A stretch of DNA of 64,000 bases, from positions 1 through 64,000 of the forward strand of contig CAYRBJ010000007.1 in NCBI GenBank assembly GCA_964422615.1. The letters are read 5' to 3'. The stretch is from DATLWN01 sp964422615. GTDB lineage: Bacteria; Pseudomonadota; Zetaproteobacteria; Mariprofundales; Mariprofundaceae. The translations under genes were made by a program, and so were the position numbers. The notes under the pieces are model-generated. The model worked only from the letters and a program-made list of their open reading frames with translations, was not told where the DNA came from and ran no database searches. Shown here piece by piece: positions 24,174-31,731 of the stretch. Numbering within the stretch: the first letter of the stretch is position 1; the number at the start of each line of letters is the position of its first letter.

Positions 24174-24800
24174 TCAGCGCCGCCCTCGCCCTCTGCGGCG
24201 CCGAGCGTTCTTAGGATGTTCAATAAATCGATAGGTCGTCACCTTGCCTGTAATCGACAGGGCTCCGCCGGCCCTGGCTTGTCCCAGAGCAAGGTTGCTC
24301 ACATCAACAATGCGCGGCATTTCCCCGACCCGCTTCAGGAATGTCAGCAGTTGCACGTAGGTGCCGGAGATATTCAGCTTCACGGGCACCTCGGCATAAA
24401 ACTGTTTGTTCACCTCTCCCTCTGGCTTGAACACGTGGAACTCCAGGCCGCTGTCCTTGCCCGCAAATGAGACGTTTTCCAGCAGATCCGGGATTTCCGA
24501 CTGTTTCGGCAGCATGTGCAGGGCGATGGTCAACTGCTTCTCCAGTTGCGCATACTCCTTACGCTTGCGCGGCAGATCCTTGGCCAAGCGCTTGTTTTTC
24601 ATCAGGATCAACTGCTGTTGTTGCACCTGCTGCTGCTGCTGCGCAATCTCGTCCTGGATCGGCATCCATCCGAAATAGAAATAGGCTGCAAGAATCAGGA
24701 CGAATCCGGCAGCTACCGCCAACGCCTTCTGCCACATCGGCAGCGGCAGAATCGGGCGCAGGACATCAAGGGAGGACAGATCAATGGACTTCAGATTCAC
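24174..24800 (-). CDS. pilO: Type IV pilus alignment protein PilO
   Basis: 208 aa: cytosolic N-terminus, one membrane helix (KALAVAAGFVLILAAYFYFGW), a coiled coil rich in glutamine (IAQQQQQVQQQQLILMKNK), and a periplasmic ferredoxin-like domain (LLENVSFAGKDSGLEF, KLNISGTYVQLLTFLKRVGEMPRIVDVSNL). It pairs with PilN to connect PilM with the secretin. It overlaps pilN by four bases. An unusual Arg-rich end (ARRRRGRGRR) follows the folded domain. After its stop, 32 bases lead straight to pilQ. Confidence 0.92.
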   Translation of the reverse strand: MNLKSIDLSSLDVLRPILPLPMWQKALAVAAGFVLILAAYFYFGWMPIQDEIAQQQQQVQQQQLILMKNKRLAKDLPRKRKEYAQLEKQLTIALHMLPKQSEIPDLLENVSFAGKDSGLEFHVFKPEGEVNKQFYAEVPVKLNISGTYVQLLTFLKRVGEMPRIVDVSNLALGQARAGGALSITGKVTTYRFIEHPKNARRRRGRGRR

Positions 24801-25390
24801 GAGCCTCCCCCCTTCGCGGCAGTTGCGTTGGCTTTGCCGGACGCGGGGGCCTGATTCACGCGATCAATCAACAGATTGAACTGGCGCACATTCGCCCCAT
24901 CGACGCTCGTGCGGGTAATCACCTGCAGGCGCACGTTGGAGAAAATCGGTGAAGCATCCAAAGCGCGCATGAAATTGGCCACGGCGTTATTGCTTTCACC
25001 GAGGCCGGACAGCTTGATTGTCTTGCCCGTATCCGACACCGAGGTCAGCCACACGTTCTCGGGGATCACCTTTGCCAGTTCCACGAAGGTGTTGAACGAC
25101 CTGAAACGTCCGTGTTGCAACCGCTCCACCAGCTTGAGTTTTTTCTCCACGTCGGCGCGCAATTTGTCCAGGTTCCTGATCTTTCCGATCTCCTTCATCA
25201 GAACCTGGTTCTGTGTTCTCAGGCTGCCGTACTCGTCCTGAAGACCGGACAGCTTCGACGTGGCCATCCAATGCACCGACAGGCTGATCACGATAGCCAG
25301 CGCCAAAGCCCCGAGCGCGGCTCCCAGATGCTGCAGGATCTGCTTCTGGCGCCGTGCCGGACGGTACGGAAGAAGGTTGATCCGGATCAT
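24797..25390 (-). CDS. pilN: Type IV pilus alignment protein PilN
   Basis: 197 aa. It starts MIRINLLPYRPARRQK; the INLLPYR motif is the peptide that docks into PilM. One membrane helix (ALGALALAIVISLSVHW), a coiled coil, and a periplasmic domain (FVELAKVIPENVWLTSVS, IKLSGLGESNNAVANFMRALDASPIFSNVRL) follow. Overlaps of four bases on both sides (pilM and pilO) indicate tight translational coupling. Confidence 0.94.
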   Translation of the reverse strand: MIRINLLPYRPARRQKQILQHLGAALGALALAIVISLSVHWMATSKLSGLQDEYGSLRTQNQVLMKEIGKIRNLDKLRADVEKKLKLVERLQHGRFRSFNTFVELAKVIPENVWLTSVSDTGKTIKLSGLGESNNAVANFMRALDASPIFSNVRLQVITRTSVDGANVRQFNLLIDRVNQAPASGKANATAAKGGGS

Positions 25391-26469
25391 TTGTCGAAGC
25401 TCCTCAGGGCCAGGCCGAGGGGAACCACCATCATCGGACCGATACGCTCGAGGTACTCACTGTCGAACTTGCGGTTGGCGATCTTGATATTCCTGAAGGG
25501 ATGCAGCACTGCTGTTTCGATGCCAAGCCGCTGCTCGATCTCGCTGGCGATGCCGGGGATCAGGGCCGTGCCTCCGCTGAGCAGGATTTTCTGCACCGGA
25601 TATTCCGCATGGTTGGCCGCATAAAAATCGAGTGAACGTACCAACTCCGATGTCAGGCCCACATAAAATCGCTCCAGGGCATCGGCGCTGATGCCGGAAA
25701 AGTTTTCCAGCTTCATCTGCTCGGCCGCCTGATAGCTGACCTTGTGCTCCTTCTGGATCTCTTCCGTCAGATTGTGGCCGCCAAAGAACTGATCGCGCAC
25801 AAAGGACATCTGGCCGTTGATCTGCACATTGATGTTCATCAGGCTGGAGCCGACATTGACCAGCGCATGCACATGGGCGTCCTCGGGGTTAAGGATCTCG
25901 ACACCCTCAAACGTGGTGCTATGTTCCTCGGTGAGTTCGGCGGCATTTTCCAGCGCGAATACGGCACAGTCCACGCATTTGGCCTGCAGGCCGGCCTCGT
26001 TCAGCACCAACTGGAAGTCCTCGACCACCTCCCGCTTGCACGCCACGAGCACCACATCCATCTCTTCCGCATTTTCGTCGGATTGCCCGAGAATCTGGAA
26101 ATCCAGATACACGTCATCAATATCGTAGGGCACATGCTGATCGGCCTCAAACTGGATCTGGGCCTCCAGATCGAATTCCGTCATGGTCTGCAAGGAAATG
26201 GTCTTGATGATCACCGCGTTGCCGGAAACGGAAATCGCCACATTGCGCGTGGAGGGACGGGCCACCTCGATGGCGTCCAGAAGCGCCTGCGACACCGCCA
26301 TCGAGTCGATGATCGTATTTTCAACGATCGCATCGCGCGGCAAGGGCACGAGCGCCATTGACCTCAATTCATAGCCGGTGCGCGACTGCGCCAGTTCGAC
26401 CAGCTTGATGCCGGTCGCACTGATGTCCACGCCCATCAGGCCTTCGGGCTTAGCGGAGAACAGGGCCAC
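25387..26469 (-). CDS. pilM: Type IV pilus cytoplasmic actin-like protein PilM
   Basis: 360 aa, actin/FtsA fold: GVDISATGIKLVEL (phosphate 1), VALVPLPRDAIVENTI, AVISVSGN-like strand, ALVNVGSSLMNI (phosphate 2) and ILLSGGTALIPGIASEIEQRLG. It binds ATP and the N-terminal peptide of PilN. GTG at 26469 is chosen because GGAGGGGAA lies directly upstream and the product then opens VALFSAKPEGLMG, like other PilM proteins. A TTG at 26487 would place that ribosome-binding site inside the gene. First gene of the pilMNOQ-aroKB operon. Confidence 0.93.
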   Translation of the reverse strand: MALFSAKPEGLMGVDISATGIKLVELAQSRTGYELRSMALVPLPRDAIVENTIIDSMAVSQALLDAIEVARPSTRNVAISVSGNAVIIKTISLQTMTEFDLEAQIQFEADQHVPYDIDDVYLDFQILGQSDENAEEMDVVLVACKREVVEDFQLVLNEAGLQAKCVDCAVFALENAAELTEEHSTTFEGVEILNPEDAHVHALVNVGSSLMNINVQINGQMSFVRDQFFGGHNLTEEIQKEHKVSYQAAEQMKLENFSGISADALERFYVGLTSELVRSLDFYAANHAEYPVQKILLSGGTALIPGIASEIEQRLGIETAVLHPFRNIKIANRKFDSEYLERIGPMMVVPLGLALRSFDK

Positions 26470-26510
26470 TTCCCCTCCTATCTTCAAGCGCTACTAACAC
26501 TTATGGATGC

Positions 26511-26539
26511 AAATTAGCCCTACGTAAAGAAAAAGTCAA
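26511..26539 (-). promoter_or_regulatory. Candidate promoter of the pilM operon
   Basis: Read on the minus strand: TTGACT (26534-26539), 17-base spacer, TAATTT (26511-26516), about 40 bases before the GTG of pilM. The -35 is strong and the -10 weak. The region is AT-rich compared with its surroundings. Confidence 0.4.
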
Positions 26540-26570
26540 CACGGGCACCTAAAGCGAATGCGCATGCAGC

Positions 26571-27077
26571 TCAGGGCTGGGAGGCCGCTTTAGCCAGAAA
26601 TTTCACCAAGGCGTTGACTTGCTCGTCGCTGACATTGATGGCCGGCATCCCTTCGCCATTGCCGCGGATGCCCTTCTCCAGCGATTGCTTGATCACATCA
26701 TCCGGATAGGGAAATTTGGTGTCCGGATTCAGGATGTAATGGAGCAGTCCCAGATGCCCGCGCTGGGTGCTGTTGTTGTCATAGGCATGGCATGCCGCGC
26801 ACTTGGTCTCCCACACCACTTGCCCGGGGTCGCCGGACATGCCGCTCGGCGACGCCATGCCGGCCAATGGATTGACCTGGCGCTCGCTCTTGCCCCGATC
26901 CTGCACCGGCACGGCATCCGGATTGTCGCTGAAGTGCACCACGCCGTTGGCATCCTTCCACTGGTAGATCTGTGCGGCCGGGGCAACGGCCGGGGCCATC
27001 GCCAACAGCAGCAGCAACAGACCCGGCCCCCATGGGCCGGGTCTCATCCATGCGCGCATTACCCTTGCCGCCATCAT
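26571..27077 (-). CDS. DUF4124-cytochrome c fusion, exported
   Basis: 168 aa. A signal peptide (Arg-containing start, LLLLLLAMAPAVAPAA) is followed by a DUF4124-like segment (IYQWKDANGVVHFSDNPD, residues about 36-54). A class I cytochrome c domain comes next, with the heme-binding CAACH at 93-97 and a likely axial methionine at M144 in GEGMPAINVSDEQVNALVKFLAK. The heme should be attached in the periplasm by a c-type maturation system. It is the last gene of the minor-pilin operon and overlaps the 733-residue protein's gene by four bases (ATGA), so it is probably made together with the pilus proteins. A fused DUF4124 and cytochrome in a pilin operon is unusual; redox partner unknown. Confidence 0.8.
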   Translation of the reverse strand: MMAARVMRAWMRPGPWGPGLLLLLLAMAPAVAPAAQIYQWKDANGVVHFSDNPDAVPVQDRGKSERQVNPLAGMASPSGMSGDPGQVVWETKCAACHAYDNNSTQRGHLGLLHYILNPDTKFPYPDDVIKQSLEKGIRGNGEGMPAINVSDEQVNALVKFLAKAASQP

Positions 27078-29275
27078 TGCCCCTGCAGTTCCGCGATGTT
27101 CGTGGCGCCCGTGATCGTCAAGCTCGCCGCGCCGCTGCGCAGGCGGTCGAACGAGTTGTAGTTGTACGAGATGGCGATCATCGAATGGTCGCGGGTATTC
27201 TGGTCCTGCAGGTAAAAGCCGTTGCCGACCAGCATGGCGCCGTTTTCATACTGGAACGGACCGGCGTAGTAGCTGCCGCCCGGCAGCTCCGAGCCCGAAT
27301 GCGCCTCGATCTCGAGCGAATCCGGCGTGTACAGCATGCCGGAGCAGTTCATGAATCCGTGCACGTCCAGCAGGCCGCCGGCGAAGGCAAAGGCGGGAAA
27401 ATCCTCCCAGTCCGTGCTGTAGAAGTTCGGCATCGACTGTTGTGTTGCACCCTTATCGAGGCTGATGGTGATCCAGTTGTCCGCGGAGCTCGGCACCCCG
27501 AACTCGGCATAGGCCTTGGTTTTGACCGGGGAACCCGTCAAATCGGTTTCGGTGGAACCAACGTCATCCGGCAGATGCATCCACCAGCTGCCCGGTGTGC
27601 CCTCCGTGGTCGTCGCATCCAGAGCGGCCAGGTCCAGGTTCCAGAAGGCCCGGATCCAGCCCATCTCATAGCCGCTGGGGAAGTAGGCATGGAACTGGTC
27701 CGGCTCCGTCATGCTGGGCCAACCCATGCCCTGATAACCGCTGTCGAAATTAGCGAGCTCGGAGGCGCCGGAATTGAATTTTTCGGTCGAAAAATCGAAC
27801 TGCCCCACGCTGGGGGGGGTGGTCCCGGTGTTCCCCGGAGGGTTGCCCGTCAAATCGGTGATGATCTGGTCGCGGGTGGAATTGCCGGTCGGCAACAGCA
27901 TGGCCTGGCGCATCCAGTATTCAAAGACGTAGTCGTCGGAGATCTCCGAGGCCTGGTAGTTCGTCTTGCCATTCATCATGTACTTGCGCCGGATGATATC
28001 CAGGGTGTCCATGCGCCCGTCCGACCCAGCCGTGGCGGTGTCGGTATACTCCACTTGCGTCACCAGGTCGTCGATCGGGTTGATGTCCAGGGTATCCCAG
28101 TCCATCAGCACGACGTTGCGCCCGGAGGAGCGCGGCAGGATATAATTTTTAATGTTGGCAAGCGCAACTGCATCGGTGGCTACGGCGTCGTGCGTCGCCT
28201 GGGACGAATAATTGTCGACGTAATCCTGCTCGCCGTCGAAGAAATGGGCGGGATCGTAGGTACGCGAGTCCACGTAATCGATCAGCAGCATGCCGTATAC
28301 GGTGACGGTGCCCGAATAGGGCTCGCGCTTGCTGCTCCTGTTGGCAGAGGACGGGACGGAGGTTCCCGGCCACATGGCCTCGTAATCGACCATCACCGGC
28401 TGGGAGCTTCTGGTGCCGGTACCCACCCATGTGGGCGGGCTTGTGAACTCGGCGCCGCCGACGGGGTAGCTCGGATCCAGGTACATGTCGCCGACCGTCT
28501 TGCCTCTTCCCCCCTGGGTTTCGACCGGGATCACCACGCGCACGATGCCGTACATCGGATGGTGGTTGACGATGTTGTTGACGAAATTCTCGAACGACAT
28601 CGTACCGGTCGGCTGGTAGGTGAAGCCCGTCCACGGGCCTGTTTTGGCGCCGGTCTTCTCAAGATACCATTCGTACCACAGCCGATTGGCGGCATAGCGG
28701 ATGCGGTCCATGTCGAAGGCCTGGCCGTTCTTGGTGAACATGTTGTTCAGCACTTCGGTCCCGCCCGTCAGCTTGGCATTGGTCAGGGCCGTCACCGTGC
28801 CGCTCGAACTGCTGTAGGTGCCCAGGCGGTGGAAAAAGGTGGTCGGCAGCGTGCCCGACGGGCACTTGGTGGGATCGCCCTGGTCGCAGGTGTTGATGGT
28901 GGCCGTGCTCAGGGAACCGCTGAGGATGTCCGAATTGTCGAACTTGACGTTGACGTACAGATCCGGTGCCCCCGCCGTGTAACCGGGCGGATACTTGGCC
29001 GGATTGATGGCGGCCCACGGATCGGTGTCGGAAGCGGCGTAGGGGTACCTCCGGGCCCAACGCGTGGTTTGTGTGTTGCTCACCACCACGTTGTCGCTGC
29101 CGCCCTGGGTGAAATCGATGATGGTGTGGAATTCGGAATCGGAGCCGGAGACCCAGTTCGTGGTACCACTGGTTTCTGTGGTGCCGGCATGGGCCGGGCC
29201 ACAGGCGCCGAAAAGTCCGATGGCGGCGCAGGCGAGCAGCATCAGAAACGATCGCATGTTCACTGTCGTGTTCAT
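27074..29275 (-). CDS. Large secreted protein of unknown family in minor-pilin operon
   Basis: 733 aa, not recognised. Visible: an N-terminal signal (FLMLLACAAIGLFGACGPAHA; cleavage after AHA, or possibly lipidation at GAC), then an Asp/Thr/Ser/Tyr-rich, cysteine-poor chain typical of surface proteins. It includes VVIPVETQGGRGKTVGDMYLDP and YGMLLIDYVDSRTYDP. Near the end is a beta-rich block (GMLYTPDSLEIEA, YYAGPFQYENGAMLVGNGFYL) reminiscent of the strands at the end of some PilX-like proteins. No von Willebrand or PilY1 beta-propeller motif is seen, although PilY1 usually stands here. AAGGAGGT lies seven bases before the ATG, a very strong site. It may be a pilus-tip protein; that is inference from position. 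Confidence 0.75.
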   Translation of the reverse strand: MNTTVNMRSFLMLLACAAIGLFGACGPAHAGTTETSGTTNWVSGSDSEFHTIIDFTQGGSDNVVVSNTQTTRWARRYPYAASDTDPWAAINPAKYPPGYTAGAPDLYVNVKFDNSDILSGSLSTATINTCDQGDPTKCPSGTLPTTFFHRLGTYSSSSGTVTALTNAKLTGGTEVLNNMFTKNGQAFDMDRIRYAANRLWYEWYLEKTGAKTGPWTGFTYQPTGTMSFENFVNNIVNHHPMYGIVRVVIPVETQGGRGKTVGDMYLDPSYPVGGAEFTSPPTWVGTGTRSSQPVMVDYEAMWPGTSVPSSANRSSKREPYSGTVTVYGMLLIDYVDSRTYDPAHFFDGEQDYVDNYSSQATHDAVATDAVALANIKNYILPRSSGRNVVLMDWDTLDINPIDDLVTQVEYTDTATAGSDGRMDTLDIIRRKYMMNGKTNYQASEISDDYVFEYWMRQAMLLPTGNSTRDQIITDLTGNPPGNTGTTPPSVGQFDFSTEKFNSGASELANFDSGYQGMGWPSMTEPDQFHAYFPSGYEMGWIRAFWNLDLAALDATTTEGTPGSWWMHLPDDVGSTETDLTGSPVKTKAYAEFGVPSSADNWITISLDKGATQQSMPNFYSTDWEDFPAFAFAGGLLDVHGFMNCSGMLYTPDSLEIEAHSGSELPGGSYYAGPFQYENGAMLVGNGFYLQDQNTRDHSMIAISYNYNSFDRLRSGAASLTITGATNIAELQGQ

Positions 29276-29287
29276 CGTAGTACCTCC

Positions 29288-30022
29288 TTACTGGTACCCG
29301 TTGGTCATTGCGCCGAGATTGGCAGCGAAGAAATTCGAGGCGACGCCGATCTTGGCGCGCAGCATCCTGATCGGCTTGCCGTGCACATAGCCGATCGAAT
29401 AGGCATAGATGGCGTAGACGTTCTTGGTGCTGGCCGCGCCCGTGGTATCTTTTTCATTCAGGGGAAACGTGCCAGTGGGATCATCCACGGCCGAGGTGAT
29501 CCACACCACGGCGCCGTTGTCCGTAGGCAGTGCCGTGCCGGTGCCGAACGTCACCGGCGACACGGACGCTTGGTTGTTCGCGTTGAGCGTGATATTCAGC
29601 GCCACGTGCGCGGGGATGGCCAGCGTCGCCAGATTCACCTTGATCGGGCTTTGGGGATTGTAGCCGATGGTATCGTTGGTATCGAAATAGCCGACGGTCT
29701 TATTGGCGTACTGGTCGGGATTGTTTATCAGGGCGGTGTTGTCGGGTATGCCGTCGTCATCCAGATCCATATTGTTGTCCGCGGCGGGGTTGTTCGGGTC
29801 GGTGTACAGGGCCCAGATCAGGTAATTCAGGCCGGCCTCGGCCAGATAGTAGCCCTTGGTGTTGTCGCGTGAGGACATGCTGGTATTGATGTTGACCTTG
29901 CCCCGGAAATACAGGCCGAGAAGCAGGATGGTCAGGATCATCAGGATCACCAGGGTGGTGATCAGCACGAATCCCCGATCCTTGCCGTCGTGCTCGCGTT
30001 CCTTGCCGTCGTGCTCACGCAT
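29288..30022 (-). CDS. PilX-like minor pilin
   Basis: 244 aa. After a charged leader of two REHDGK repeats, the sequence G-FVLITTLVILMILTILLLGLYFRGKVN is a prepilin cleavage site and N-terminal helix of the PilX type (no Glu at +5, as is usual for PilX/GspK-like proteins). YYLAEAGLNYLIWAL is the typical following segment. The C-terminal part is an Asn/Asp/Thr-rich beta domain. It would be cut by PilD (encoded at 53995-54756) and placed at the pilus tip with the other minor pilins. It starts nine bases after the PilW-like gene and ends 12 bases before the large secreted protein's gene. Confidence 0.8.
   Translation of the reverse strand: MREHDGKEREHDGKDRGFVLITTLVILMILTILLLGLYFRGKVNINTSMSSRDNTKGYYLAEAGLNYLIWALYTDPNNPAADNNMDLDDDGIPDNTALINNPDQYANKTVGYFDTNDTIGYNPQSPIKVNLATLAIPAHVALNITLNANNQASVSPVTFGTGTALPTDNGAVVWITSAVDDPTGTFPLNEKDTTGAASTKNVYAIYAYSIGYVHGKPIRMLRAKIGVASNFFAANLGAMTNGYQ
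29979..30016 (-). repeat. Direct repeat in the PilX-like leader
   Basis: A 17-base sequence occurs exactly twice (29979-29995 and 30000-30016) with a 21-base period, doubling seven residues (REHDGKE / REHDGKD) ahead of the prepilin cleavage glycine. Confidence 0.85.
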
Positions 30023-30031
30023 CGGAACCTC

Positions 30032-30631
30032 CTAGTTGTTCCTTGGCTGGACGTCAAAGCCAATCTGCAAATCTTTGCTCTGCCTGTCTACTGACTTGTA
30101 CTGACCCTTCAGAGTCAGGGAGCGTAGCGCCTGCAGATTGGAATTCGAGGTGGGGGATACCTGAAAACCGCTGGAGCTGTTGAGCCCCTGCATCATCTGG
30201 TCGCAATTGGTGTTGGCCGTGTTCGGCCTGTCCCAGCAAAGGGTACCGCCAGTAGCCGCCGTGCCGCTTTTGAACTGGAAGGTGCCCCATGACAGATCGA
30301 CGGTACCGGCGTTGCAGGCTGCCGACGTCATGACGGTCGCCCCCAATGGCTGGTAGATAATGCGCTTGTTCGTAGCGTCCCAGCAGATGTTGGAGGCCAG
30401 CCTCAACTGGGTGCTCATGATCTGCGAGGCCAGGCGCAGATCCTCAAGCGCATCGACGGTCGATGCCTGCCTGGCCTGCACGCGTGACTGCAACAGGAAA
30501 TTGCTGTACAGGCCGGCCAGGATGACCATGGCGATGGCCATCGTCACCAGCAGCTCGACCAGGGTAAACCCCTGCGACGGAGCGGCAGACCGCTTGGTGA
30601 GCCTTTCCAGCTTCCCTTTCTTCACGGTCAC
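30032..30631 (-). CDS. PilW-like minor pilin
   Basis: 199 aa. Prepilin signature QG-FTLVELLVTMAIAMVILAGLYSNFLLQSR with Glu at +5, following a 19-residue basic leader. The globular part has cysteines in NICWDAT, SAACNAG, TLCWDR and NTNCDQM, likely forming disulphides. GTG at 30631 overlaps the PilV-like stop; a second GTG six bases on is an alternative. The longer open frame upstream is only the antisense-free overlap with the PilV gene and is not coding. Confidence 0.78.
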   Translation of the reverse strand: MTVKKGKLERLTKRSAAPSQGFTLVELLVTMAIAMVILAGLYSNFLLQSRVQARQASTVDALEDLRLASQIMSTQLRLASNICWDATNKRIIYQPLGATVMTSAACNAGTVDLSWGTFQFKSGTAATGGTLCWDRPNTANTNCDQMMQGLNSSSGFQVSPTSNSNLQALRSLTLKGQYKSVDRQSKDLQIGFDVQPRNN

Positions 30632-31026
30632 ATCTTCTGCATGTCCGTCACCGTCACCTTGTGCACGCCGGAGGCATTCCTCCAGTACACGGTGATGGCC
30701 CGGACGGCGGTATTCGTGCCCAACCCGGTCAAGGTGTTGCTCGACACGCCGCTGATTGGTGTCGGCGTGTCGAAGCTCTGGAACTGGTAGGTGGTGCCGT
30801 TCACCACGGTCGTCGTCGTCTGCGAGGGCGCAGTGTTGGTGCTGAACCATTGCTCCAGTGCCTGCTGGGCGACATGCGTGGCCACCGTCTGCTGTTTGGC
30901 CAAATTGTCGGAGCGCAAGACCGACAAGGTGAACAGGCCCATGGCAAGCAGCACCACGGATGCGATCACCATGGCCACCATGACCTCGATCAGCGTGAAT
31001 CCCTGTTCCCTGACCTGGCTGTCCAC
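30628..31026 (-). CDS. PilV-like minor pilin
   Basis: 132 aa. Prepilin motif QG-FTLIEVMVAMVIASVVLLAMGLFTLSVL with Glu at +5, typical of PilV/GspI, and a short beta-rich C-terminal part. GTG at 31026 is chosen since GAGG lies seven bases upstream; the leader MDSQVREQG is then a normal nine residues. A TTG at 31038 would overlap the fimT stop instead. Confidence 0.8.
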   Translation of the reverse strand: MDSQVREQGFTLIEVMVAMVIASVVLLAMGLFTLSVLRSDNLAKQQTVATHVAQQALEQWFSTNTAPSQTTTTVVNGTTYQFQSFDTPTPISGVSSNTLTGLGTNTAVRAITVYWRNASGVHKVTVTDMQKM

Positions 31027-31034
31027 GCCGCACC

Positions 31035-31526
31035 TCAATCGGTTACTTGGCCCACGATATTGACCGTGATGGTCTTCGAGGTGCCGTTGGAATTGGTAAT
31101 GGTTACACTGTCTTTGCCTGAGCTGATGCTTGACTGGCCATCGCTGGAGAAAGTCAATGTATTGCCGTTAAAGGTCGGTGTAAGCGTCAGGCCGTTGGCA
31201 TAGGCGCTCAGCAGATACTGCTGGGGATTGCTGCCGGCGGAATCCACCGTGTAGCCGCTGGCCGTAAAGGTGACGGACACCTGGCGGTTATCGGATACGG
31301 CCATCACCCGCGCCTGCTTGATATGCGCCATCAGGGTTTGTGAAGCGCTTTGCAGGGCGGTGCTCTGCCGCCAACGGTTATAGACGGGCAGGGCGATGGC
31401 CAGGATGATGCCCATGATACCGATCACGACCATCAACTCGATCAGCGAGAACCCGCCTTCCCGGACCTCTTGCCGCCCGGAACTGTCCCCGCGCAGGGGG
31501 TGTGCTATGCGCAAACTATCAGCCAT
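31035..31526 (-). CDS. FimT/GspH-like minor pilin, copy 1
   Basis: 163 aa from ATG 31526. GG-FSLIELMVVIGIMGIILAIALPVYNRWRQ is a class-3 prepilin start with Glu at +5, and the C-terminal domain is a GspH-like beta sandwich (ending KTITVNIVGQVTD). It is a paralogue of the protein at 31732-32196; the two share a stretch that is identical over 44 bases of DNA (31323-31366 and 32011-32054). The ancestral start seems lost: the position equivalent to copy 2's ATG is ATA here, so translation probably starts at 31526, 31538 or a TTG at 31514. The first gene of the PilV-W-X run. Confidence 0.78.
   Translation of the reverse strand: MADSLRIAHPLRGDSSGRQEVREGGFSLIELMVVIGIMGIILAIALPVYNRWRQSTALQSASQTLMAHIKQARVMAVSDNRQVSVTFTASGYTVDSAGSNPQQYLLSAYANGLTLTPTFNGNTLTFSSDGQSSISSGKDSVTITNSNGTSKTITVNIVGQVTD
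31323..31366. repeat. 44-bp perfect direct repeat, copy 1
   Basis: Identical to 32011-32054, 688 bp away, within the pilin helix region. The same offset relates the mrcA fragment at 31507 to the real mrcA at 32195, so it is part of one tandem duplication. Confidence 0.9.
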
Positions 31527-31690
31527 ACTGTAATTCATAACCTTTGTGACCATTATCACCGTGACCGCAGTCACAATAGGGAATGTTTATTTCTCCCGCA
31601 ACCTGTTGCATCTTAATACGATTTCCAACGGCCAGCCACCGCGGGCGAGCCGCGCATTCGGCGCTCGGGAAAATGGCCGACACATTCCAT
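31507..31690 (+). pseudogene. Remnant of a duplicated mrcA 5' end
   Basis: Read from ATG 31507 this aligns without gaps to the first 45 or more codons of mrcA (start 32195, constant offset 688). Shared: MR at the start, S5, I7, I11, T15-I16, A21, T23, G25 and YFSRNL at codons 28-33, then LN and QPP. Codon 9 is TAA here and AAG in mrcA, so it is broken at once. Similarity fades beyond about 31690. No downstream penicillin-binding-protein sequence follows. The fragment overlaps the promoter/start area of the copy 1 pilin. Confidence 0.85.
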
Positions 31691-31731
31691 GCCATGCATC
31701 ATTTGTGCCATGCCAGCCCGGTGCATCGCAC

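Noticed and set aside
26972..29872. Open frame of 966 codons on the plus strand opposite the minor-pilin operon genes
   Set aside because: Its translation is His/Val/Arg/Gly-rich without signal or motifs, and it spans three genes on the other strand that have clear signal peptides, prepilin sites and ribosome-binding sites. It is a high-GC antisense shadow.
31507..31700. Fragment between the two FimT genes as an independent small gene
   Set aside because: The gapless match to the mrcA start with a stop at codon 9 makes it a duplication remnant.
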